A DNA stretch of 9,499 nucleotides from Candidatus Methanophagales archaeon (GTDB lineage Archaea > Halobacteriota > Syntropharchaeia > Alkanophagales > Methanospirareceae): the NCBI GenBank assembly GCA_021159475.1, contig JAGGRS010000144.1, positions 1 to 9,499 of the forward strand, given 5' to 3'. A model generated the notes under the pieces. That model saw only the letters and a program-made list of their open reading frames with translations. It did not search any database and was not told where the DNA came from. Made by a program: the position numbers and the translations under genes. Shown here piece by piece: positions 1 to 4,852 of the stretch (positions are counted from its first letter, which is position 1; every line of letters starts with the position of its first letter).

Positions 1-236
1 GTTGCGATGATAAGGTGCATTGTAACACCCATTGCAAGTATATTTTGCGTTACATCCAGCGCTATAACGCCTACCAAATAGCTGAGGATGATGGAGGTAA
101 TGAAATAAATAAGAGCCACGTAAACAATCTCTCTTCTCTTCAGGTTGGCGAAACCGCATCCTAAACCTGTTTTTAATGCCAATATTGCTACGCCTGTAAT
201 CACTCCCAATGTAATGAAGTTACTTATCTCTGTCAT
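1..236 (-). CDS. Multi-pass membrane protein, probable DUF2162-type putative transporter (N-terminal 78 residues)
   Basis: An ATG at 236 (minus strand) opens a frame that runs off the window edge, giving 78 residues with no stop. The peptide is strongly hydrophobic: one membrane segment at about residues 7-25, a short loop with the motif LGCGFANLKRRE at about 25-36, a second segment at about 37-60, and the start of a third from about 66. The positive loop after segment 1 suggests that loop is cytoplasmic. The K-T-G-x-G-C-G-F-x-N pattern near the first segment recalls the DUF2162 predicted transporters of methanogens; this is from memory, not a search. No Shine-Dalgarno precedes the start. A TATA-like box lies about 40 nt upstream. 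Membrane protein: sure. Family: moderate. Substrate: unknown. Confidence 0.72.
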   Translation of the reverse strand, partial: MTEISNFITLGVITGVAILALKTGLGCGFANLKRREIVYVALIYFITSIILSYLVGVIALDVTQNILAMGVTMHLIIA

Positions 237-270
237 TTATTTTCTGCTCATGTAATTTCTTGTAGATGGC

Positions 271-280
271 AATATATATC
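271..280 (-). promoter_or_regulatory. Candidate TATA box for the membrane protein gene
   Basis: On the minus strand this reads GATATATATT, 35-44 nt upstream of the ATG at 236. Transcription would start roughly 25 nt downstream of the box, leaving a leader of about 10-15 nt, which fits the lack of a Shine-Dalgarno sequence. Based on sequence resemblance only. Confidence 0.35.
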
Positions 281-338
281 TTTGTATTTAGATAACAAAT
301 ATTACCTAAATATGAAAAAGATCTAAGCACTGTCAACG

Positions 339-649
339 ATGCCTCAATACGCTACTGGAAAAGGCTGTAATTACAGGATACAGAAAGCGAACCAACCCGG
401 GGCAGGAGCTTTTATGCGGTGCGATTCCCAAAAAACTTCGGGTAAAATTCATTTCTGGTTTGATTTTTTAGGATTGCATCCCCACTCTCGGTTGATACGC
501 CGGGTGATGGTTCTGTCCCTGCTGTTCAACGGCATTCCACAGAAAACAGTCGCTTCAATTACTAATTACACAGATAGACAGCTCAGGAACATCAGGGATC
601 AATCATGGTGAAGAGGCAGGCTTATGATGGAATTACCCGGAAGCGTTGA
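339..649 (+). pseudogene. Decayed transposase remnant (N-terminal helix-turn-helix part)
   Basis: The frame opened by ATG 339 gives 90 residues and stops at 611. Its second half (about residues 47-88, from LHPHSRLIRRVMVLSLLFNG to QLRNIRDQ) looks like the N-terminal DNA-binding part of a transposase: a hydrophobic helix, then a Q-K-T-V-A-S-I-T-N-Y-T-D-R-Q-L-R helix-turn-helix pattern. Just before the stop, the +2 frame carries VKRQAYDGITRKR (stop at 647-649), a plausible continuation, so a frameshift near 600 seems to have broken the gene. No catalytic DDE domain follows; the next gene begins at 708. The family is not identified. It could also be a small unrelated hypothetical protein. Confidence 0.4.
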
Positions 650-669
650 AGCCATCCTGACACTGTTCT

Positions 670-678
670 TTTTATAGA
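670..678 (+). promoter_or_regulatory. Candidate TATA box for the Tes-like gene
   Basis: TTTTTATAG lies 30-38 nt before the ATG at 708. Start of transcription would fall near 700, giving an almost leaderless mRNA. This agrees with the weak ribosome-binding site in front of the ATG (only GAG within GTTGAGATAAC). Confidence 0.4.
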
Positions 679-707
679 TATCTTCATATTATCGTTGAGA
701 TAACAAA

Positions 708-2072
708 ATGAGAACCGCTATAGGAGCCACGAAGAGCATCTGCCCGGTCTGCCATCGCGTCATAGATGCGCACCTGTATGAAGAGGGAGGCGCGGTATAC
801 ATCGCCAAGAGCTGTCCAGAACACGGTCATTTCAAAGACCTCTACTGGTCTGATTATCAGTTATACAGGCGATTTGAAGCGCAGGACATACGGATACGGA
901 ATGTGAATGCCAAATCCGAACCCAATGCCAATTGCCCTCTTGCATGTGGTCTGTGCCAGAGTCACGAATCACCCACCGTGCTCGGTATCATAGACGTGAC
1001 CAACCGCTGCAACCTGAGATGTCCGGTATGTTTCGCGGGTAGCAATGGACACGGATACGATAAAGACCCAACGGCGGATGAGATAAAAGCCATTATAGAC
1101 AACTTCGCAACCAATACAAACGCGGCGGGAATCCAATTCAGTGGTGGCGAGCCCACACTCAGAGCAGACCTGCCGGAACTGATAGCGTATGCGAGGCGGC
1201 GATTCGAGCATGTGGAGGTGGATACGAACGGCATAAAGATGGCGCAGAGCGCGGAATACTGCCGCGAGATAGAATCCGCGGGCACAAGTGTTATTTATCT
1301 CCAGTTTGATGGTGTGACGGATTTGCCCTACGAGAAGTTGCGTGGTCGGAAACTGCTTGCAATAAAGAAGAAAGCGATAGAGAACCATCGGAAAGCGGGT
1401 CCTAAACCCGCAATCGTGCTCGTGCCCACGCTTGTTAAGGGCGTTAACGATGACCAGATCGGTGCTATCATAAAATTCGCAATAGAGAACAGGGATATCA
1501 TACGTGGTGTGAATTTCCAGCCGGTCTCATTCTGTGGTAGAACCCCCTATCGGGCGAGCGAACGTATAACGGTATCAGATGTTCTGAGAGCGATAGAAGA
1601 GCAAACGGGCTTCATACATAAGAACGATTTCTTCCCTCCCTCTTTGATGAGCATGCTGCTCACATCCATCGGTAAATCGGGAGTCGGATGCCATTTCGCA
1701 TGTGGCGCCTTCTCCTACCTCGTGTTCTTAGATGATAAGCGCGAGCCAAAACCGGAGCCAATAACGAGATATGTAGATATGGAGAGGCTGGCAGCGATAT
1801 ATAAAGAGCGGGGTAAGATATCACTTATTGCGGCATTGAGGAATATCAGGCTGGAATTGCTGAAGAAACTATTTGTGAGTGTAATAAAAAGCCACGATTA
1901 TCATGACCTGAGCGCTCTGCACTTCAAACTCCTATTCATAGGCACTATGCATTTCATGGACTCTTATAACTTCGATCTCGGGCGTTTAAGGCGGTGTGTA
2001 ATTCATTATGGCTTGCCGGACGGCAGAATAGTGCCTTTCTGCTCCTATAACAATATACACCGGCGTGTCTGA
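708..2072 (+). CDS. tes: Radical SAM protein, tetraether lipid synthase (Tes)-like
   Basis: 454 residues. The radical SAM cluster motif CNLRCPVC supplies C101, C105 and C108, followed by the SAM-binding SGGEPT at 145-150. More cysteines suit auxiliary iron-sulfur clusters, as known for this family: C12/C15/C36 in the N-terminal CPVC...CPEHGHFKDLYWSDY block, C76/C80/C83, C328/C332 (GCHFACGAF), and C430/C445 in the C-terminal HYGLPDGRIVPFCSYN block. These N- and C-terminal blocks are typical of the MJ0619 group, which includes the enzyme that couples phytanyl chains tail-to-tail to make GDGT tetraether lipids; MJ0619 was earlier described as a pterin methylase. The role here is inferred by family, and a paralogue with another lipid or pterin substrate remains possible. 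The protein ends right after the conserved C-terminal motif, so its tail is slightly short. It is probably monocistronic: own TATA box upstream, T-rich stretch downstream. Confidence 0.83.
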   Translation: MRTAIGATKSICPVCHRVIDAHLYEEGGAVYIAKSCPEHGHFKDLYWSDYQLYRRFEAQDIRIRNVNAKSEPNANCPLACGLCQSHESPTVLGIIDVTNRCNLRCPVCFAGSNGHGYDKDPTADEIKAIIDNFATNTNAAGIQFSGGEPTLRADLPELIAYARRRFEHVEVDTNGIKMAQSAEYCREIESAGTSVIYLQFDGVTDLPYEKLRGRKLLAIKKKAIENHRKAGPKPAIVLVPTLVKGVNDDQIGAIIKFAIENRDIIRGVNFQPVSFCGRTPYRASERITVSDVLRAIEEQTGFIHKNDFFPPSLMSMLLTSIGKSGVGCHFACGAFSYLVFLDDKREPKPEPITRYVDMERLAAIYKERGKISLIAALRNIRLELLKKLFVSVIKSHDYHDLSALHFKLLFIGTMHFMDSYNFDLGRLRRCVIHYGLPDGRIVPFCSYNNIHRRV

Positions 2073-2084
2073 AGCGACAGTGAG

Positions 2085-2108
2085 TTTTATTTAGGTTTTA
2101 TTTTTATA
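2085..2108 (+). promoter_or_regulatory. T-rich intergenic stretch: likely tes terminator and rpsN TATA box
   Basis: The 60-bp gap between tes and rpsN holds runs of T broken by single purines from 2085 onward, the sort of U-rich signal that ends transcription in archaea. It finishes in TTTTTATA (2101-2108), 25-32 nt before the rpsN ATG, a good position for a TATA box. The double role is inference. Confidence 0.38.
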
Positions 2109-2132
2109 GCATACAATATAGGAAGAGGAGCA

Positions 2133-2288
2133 ATGGAGAGGAACAAAGATAAGAGATTCGGGAGGGGCGCGAACGCATGCAGGCGATGTGGCAGACGGCG
2201 GGGTTTGATACGCAGATACGGGATATATCTATGTCGGCAGTGCTTCAGGGAGATAGCGAGGGATATAGGGTTTAAGAAATACAACTGA
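2133..2288 (+). CDS. rpsN: Small ribosomal subunit protein S14 (zinc-binding type)
   Basis: 51 residues starting [12 protein letters not shown]. Two CxxC pairs (C16/C19 and C34/C37) form the zinc ribbon of the short archaeal/eukaryotic S14 (uS14, S29e-like). The spacing, the basic composition and the ending [13 protein letters not shown] match the family, and the length is typical for the zinc form. The protein binds 16S rRNA in the head of the small subunit. A purine-rich GGAAGAGGAG ends 2 nt before the ATG. rpsH follows after 40 nt on the same strand, and S14-S8 is the normal order in the spc operon. However, L5 is absent upstream and L6 downstream, so this pair stands apart from its usual cluster. 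Confidence 0.95.
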   Translation: MERNKDKRFGRGANACRRCGRRRGLIRRYGIYLCRQCFREIARDIGFKKYN

Positions 2289-2328
2289 TGGAGGATAATG
2301 GAGAAGAGAGGAAGGAGAGAGGGGAAGG

Positions 2329-2721
2329 ATGTCATTAAATGACCCACTTGCAGATGCGTTATCGCATATAAAGAATACGGAACGTGTAGGGAAGATGGAA
2401 TGCAGTATAAAGCCCGCTTCTAAGCTGATAGGGAACGTGCTGGGGGTAATGAAGGAAGGTGGCTATATAGAGGAGTTCGAGTACATAGAAGATGGTAAAG
2501 GCGGCGTATTCAAAGTGAAGCTGAGGGGCAGGATAAACAACTGCAATGCGATAAAGCCCAGGTTCTTCGTTCGTGTGCGTGAATATGAGAAATGGGAGAA
2601 GAGGTTCTTACCCGCACGAGATTTCGGTATGCTCATAGTCACCACATCAAAGGGCGTGATGTCACATAATAAAGCGATAGAAGCGGGGTTGGGCGGGCAA
2701 TTGCTCGCTTTTGTTTATTGA
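2329..2721 (+). CDS. rpsH: Small ribosomal subunit protein S8
   Basis: 130 residues, full length for archaeal S8 (uS8). It opens with [19 protein letters not shown], as the family does, and ends with the hallmark [19 protein letters not shown] followed by [12 protein letters not shown]8 binds helix 21 of 16S rRNA in the central domain and is an early assembly protein. AAGGAGA at 2312-2318 lies 10 nt before the ATG and fits a Shine-Dalgarno site. A second purine run abuts the start. The gene follows rpsN and is presumably cotranscribed with it. Its last 83 bp are covered by the convergent 3' end of the membrane-anchored protein gene on the other strand. Confidence 0.97.
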   Translation: MSLNDPLADALSHIKNTERVGKMECSIKPASKLIGNVLGVMKEGGYIEEFEYIEDGKGGVFKVKLRGRINNCNAIKPRFFVRVREYEKWEKRFLPARDFGMLIVTTSKGVMSHNKAIEAGLGGQLLAFVY

Positions 2722-3304
2722 TGTCCAAATCCAATGTCTGGATTGCCTTTTTGAGCTCTTCATCCGAGAAGTTGTGTGGCACAATATAAAATACCCATTC
2801 GTGGTCTGCCCAGAAGTAGTGGTAAGTTATGCCATCGGGTGAGGTGATGTAAACCTGCTTACCGGCAATTGTGGTCGCGTTCAGGTTGGATGCCCAGCCG
2901 TCACCCCAGTTGCGCATACCTGCTGCCATCTTCCGCGCTTCGTTATATGCTATCTCATCGCTGGGGTAGAGGGTCGTCCATAGGGTTAAGAACTTACTGC
3001 CGTTCGTATTCATGTAGTGCATGATTGCCATGTCGCGAACATGCTCGATCTTACCCCTGTGGGATTGCTTTACGAGCGTGAGAGCATCTTCACCACTGGC
3101 AACGGTCATCTTCTCCATCCCGAGTAGCTCTTCCGGTGCAATTGCCACCGCAGTTGCAGCTTCCGCTTCTTCAGCCTCCTGTGGATAATGGCAATATCCC
3201 AGATAGCCAATAACAGCGATGGCGATGGTAACGGTGATAATGCTGATGATAATCAGCGTGATTCTCAAATGCTTGTTTCTATATCCGCTACGTCGGGCGT
3301 TCAT
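2639..3304 (-). CDS. Unrecognised membrane-anchored protein with an external domain
   Basis: 221 residues, ATG at 3304. A basic start ([14 protein letters not shown]) precedes one strong membrane segment at about 14-37. Next come an Ala/Glu-rich linker (about 42-60) and a domain to about 194 containing [20 protein letters not shown] and a C-terminal stretch with [23 protein letters not shown] and [15 protein letters not shown]. Basic residues before the segment favour an N-in signal-anchor, with the domain outside the cell. C38 sits at the membrane boundary, but there is no clear lipobox. I do not recognise the family. Residues from about 195 ([11 protein letters not shown]...) are read antisense through the end of rpsH and look unlike the rest, so the original stop may have been lost. 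A weak GGAAAG lies upstream. The promoter region is shared with the divergent IPK gene. Confidence 0.72.
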   Translation of the reverse strand: MNARRSGYRNKHLRITLIIISIITVTIAIAVIGYLGYCHYPQEAEEAEAATAVAIAPEELLGMEKMTVASGEDALTLVKQSHRGKIEHVRDMAIMHYMNTNGSKFLTLWTTLYPSDEIAYNEARKMAAGMRNWGDGWASNLNATTIAGKQVYITSPDGITYHYFWADHEWVFYIVPHNFSDEELKKAIQTLDLDINKQKRAIARPTPLLSLYYVTSRPLMW

Positions 3305-3337
3305 TTATATCTATCTTTCCACAATCTTTTAGATTCC

Positions 3338-3351
3338 AATTATATAAAAAG
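3338..3351. promoter_or_regulatory. Shared TATA-like element between divergent genes
   Basis: The 70-bp gap between the divergent starts at 3304 and 3375 contains AATTATATAAAAAG. Read forward, TTATATAA lies 28-35 nt before the IPK ATG. This would give a nearly leaderless mRNA, which agrees with the absence of a Shine-Dalgarno site there. Read in reverse, TTTTTATATA lies about 37-46 nt before the other start. A second AT-rich run (TTTTATATTTTTAT, 3357-3370) is too close to the IPK start to be its TATA box. Confidence 0.42.
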
Positions 3352-3374
3352 AAGGCTTTTATATTTTTATCATC

Positions 3375-4211
3375 ATGCCGGAGATATCAGGAAAGACCAT
3401 CTTCATCAAGTTGGGTGGTTCATTAATCACGGATAAGAACGCGCCACACACGATAAACTATGATAATTTAAAGAGGGTAGTGAAAGAGCTAAAAGAAGTG
3501 ATTGATAGCGAATCTGATTTGAATTTGCTCGTAGGGCATGGCGGTGGCTCCTTCCCGCACCCAATTGCTAAAGCTTTTAGAACTGCCGAAGGACTTATTC
3601 ATGCTGCCAGCGCACGCGGCTTTGCATTGTGCCAGAATTCAGCATCAACATTGAACAGAATTATAGTGGATTTAATGATAGACTATGGACTTAATGCCGT
3701 CTCCATTCAGCCATCAGCGTGTTGCATGGCTGTGGATGGTGAAATAGCACGCATCTTCTTCGAGCCACTGGCGAGTTCTATAAAGAACGGATTCATCCCC
3801 GTGGTCTTTGGTGACTGTGTATTCGATGATGTAAGGGGCTGCACGGTTATATCCACTGAACAAATCCTGAGGCATCTTTGCAATTATATACGACCAGCCC
3901 GGGTACTGTGTTTTGAGCAGGTCGGTGGAGTTTACACTTCGGACCCTATGCTTGATACTGAAGCGCAATTCATCCCTGAGATCACGGTTGAGAATCTCAA
4001 CCAGCAGGAGCTGGACTCATGCCTTGGTGAATCATATTCTATTGATGTCACGGGAGGAATGCGTGAGAAAGTGCACCAGCTATTGGAGATTGCGAAGATG
4101 GGCATAGAATGTGAGATACTGAGTGGTCGAGAGGGGTATGTAAAGCGGGCATTGAGGGGCGAGCGGGGGCTTGGCACCGTTATATCACGGCATCAGCATC
4201 ATAGTGATTAA
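3375..4211 (+). CDS. ipk: Isopentenyl phosphate kinase
   Basis: 278 residues of the amino acid kinase fold. It phosphorylates isopentenyl phosphate to isopentenyl diphosphate with ATP in the archaeal mevalonate route, feeding lipid and quinone side-chain synthesis in the cytosol. Visible family marks: the N-terminal phosphate-binding IKLGGSLITDK (11-21); GHGGGSFPHP (54-63), whose H62 corresponds to the catalytic histidine of the GGGSFGH motif; PVVFGDCVFD (about 142-151); and DVTGGMREK (224-232) in the nucleotide-binding half. The His motif and the ITDK start separate it from glutamate, aspartate and UMP kinases. P61 replaces the usual glycine before the catalytic histidine. The ATG lacks a Shine-Dalgarno site and probably starts a leaderless mRNA. 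DUF488 follows after 2 nt, so the two are likely cotranscribed. Confidence 0.92.
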   Translation: MPEISGKTIFIKLGGSLITDKNAPHTINYDNLKRVVKELKEVIDSESDLNLLVGHGGGSFPHPIAKAFRTAEGLIHAASARGFALCQNSASTLNRIIVDLMIDYGLNAVSIQPSACCMAVDGEIARIFFEPLASSIKNGFIPVVFGDCVFDDVRGCTVISTEQILRHLCNYIRPARVLCFEQVGGVYTSDPMLDTEAQFIPEITVENLNQQELDSCLGESYSIDVTGGMREKVHQLLEIAKMGIECEILSGREGYVKRALRGERGLGTVISRHQHHSD

Positions 4212-4213
4212 AA

Positions 4214-4675
4214 TTGAAGATATGGACTGTTGGAACGAGTAACAGGAGTATAGAAGAGTTCTTACATCTGCTTATGGCATATAAGATAGAGGTAATAGCG
4301 GACGTGAGGCGATTTCCAACCTCTAAATACAGGCATTTCAGGCAGGAGGTTCTAAAGGAGACTTTGAATCGCTGTGGTATCGGATATAATCACATTATTG
4401 AGCTTGGTGGCTACCGAACGGGTGGTTACAGGCAATACATGAGAACAGAAGATTTTGAGAAGGGTTTGCTCCGTCTCGAGCAGCTCGCAGCATCAAGAAG
4501 GGTGGCAATCATGTGTGCAGAACTCCTCTTCTTCCGCTGCCATCGCAGGTTCATCGCCGATGCACTTACCGAACGGGGTCATACTGTAATACATATAATA
4601 GACGAGCAGCGAAGCTACGAGCACAAAAGGCGTAATGATAAGCAGAAGAGCCTCTATGAGGCTATCGGAGATTAA
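4214..4675 (+). CDS. DUF488 family protein
   Basis: 153 residues, close to the usual DUF488 length. Family marks run throughout: MKIWTVGTSNRSIEEFL at the N-terminus, EVIADVRRFPTSKYRHF at 26-42, IELGGYRTGGYRQYM at 62-76, and MCAELLFFRCHRRFIADAL at 100-118, which carries the characteristic CAE...RCHR pair (C101, C109, H110). The biochemical function of the family is not established; the conserved Cys/His residues and Rossmann-like pattern suggest a nucleic-acid or nucleotide-linked role, which is only inference. The start is a TTG, 2 nt after the ipk stop, with no Shine-Dalgarno sequence, so translation probably depends on ribosomes finishing ipk. Starting there reproduces the conserved MKI-T-G-S-N-R beginning. 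No functional link with IPK is evident. Confidence 0.88.
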   Translation: MKIWTVGTSNRSIEEFLHLLMAYKIEVIADVRRFPTSKYRHFRQEVLKETLNRCGIGYNHIIELGGYRTGGYRQYMRTEDFEKGLLRLEQLAASRRVAIMCAELLFFRCHRRFIADALTERGHTVIHIIDEQRSYEHKRRNDKQKSLYEAIGD

Positions 4676-4773
4676 GTTAAGCTTTAAGGTGCGTTCGTTC
4701 TCGGTAAAAGATTTAAACCTCTATTAAGGATAGATATAGGCTTCTTCATCATTGTAGATAAGCAGGTTTAGAA

Positions 4774-4784
4774 TATTTTATAAC
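4774..4784 (+). promoter_or_regulatory. Candidate TATA box for the GH38 gene, in a 177-bp intergenic region
   Basis: The gap 4676-4852 separates DUF488 from the GH38 gene and holds no ORF. TATTTTATAAC at 4774-4784 is the best TATA-like match and would give a leader of roughly 50 nt. Pyrimidine-rich runs follow (CTCTTTCTCTT, CTTTTATTCTCTT), which may also end the upstream transcript. No Shine-Dalgarno sequence precedes the ATG at 4853. Confidence 0.28.
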
Positions 4785-4852
4785 ATATCAAAATTCTCTT
4801 TCTCTTATAGTAAACCTTTTATTCTCTTATCCATACTTCATATTTCATTAAG

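Noticed and set aside
962..1388. Two overlapping minus-strand open frames inside the Tes-like gene
   Set aside because: They are antisense to a frame with clear radical SAM motifs, have no start signals and give no recognisable peptide.
1395..1411. Hairpin GCGGGT-CCTAA-ACCCGC inside the Tes-like gene
   Set aside because: The stem is only 6 bp, lies within conserved coding sequence and has no T run after it, so chance is the likely cause.
4649..4663. Hairpin AGCCTC-TAT-GAGGCT near the end of the DUF488 gene
   Set aside because: A perfect but short stem, entirely coding (S-L-Y-E-A), with no following T run; too weak to call a terminator.
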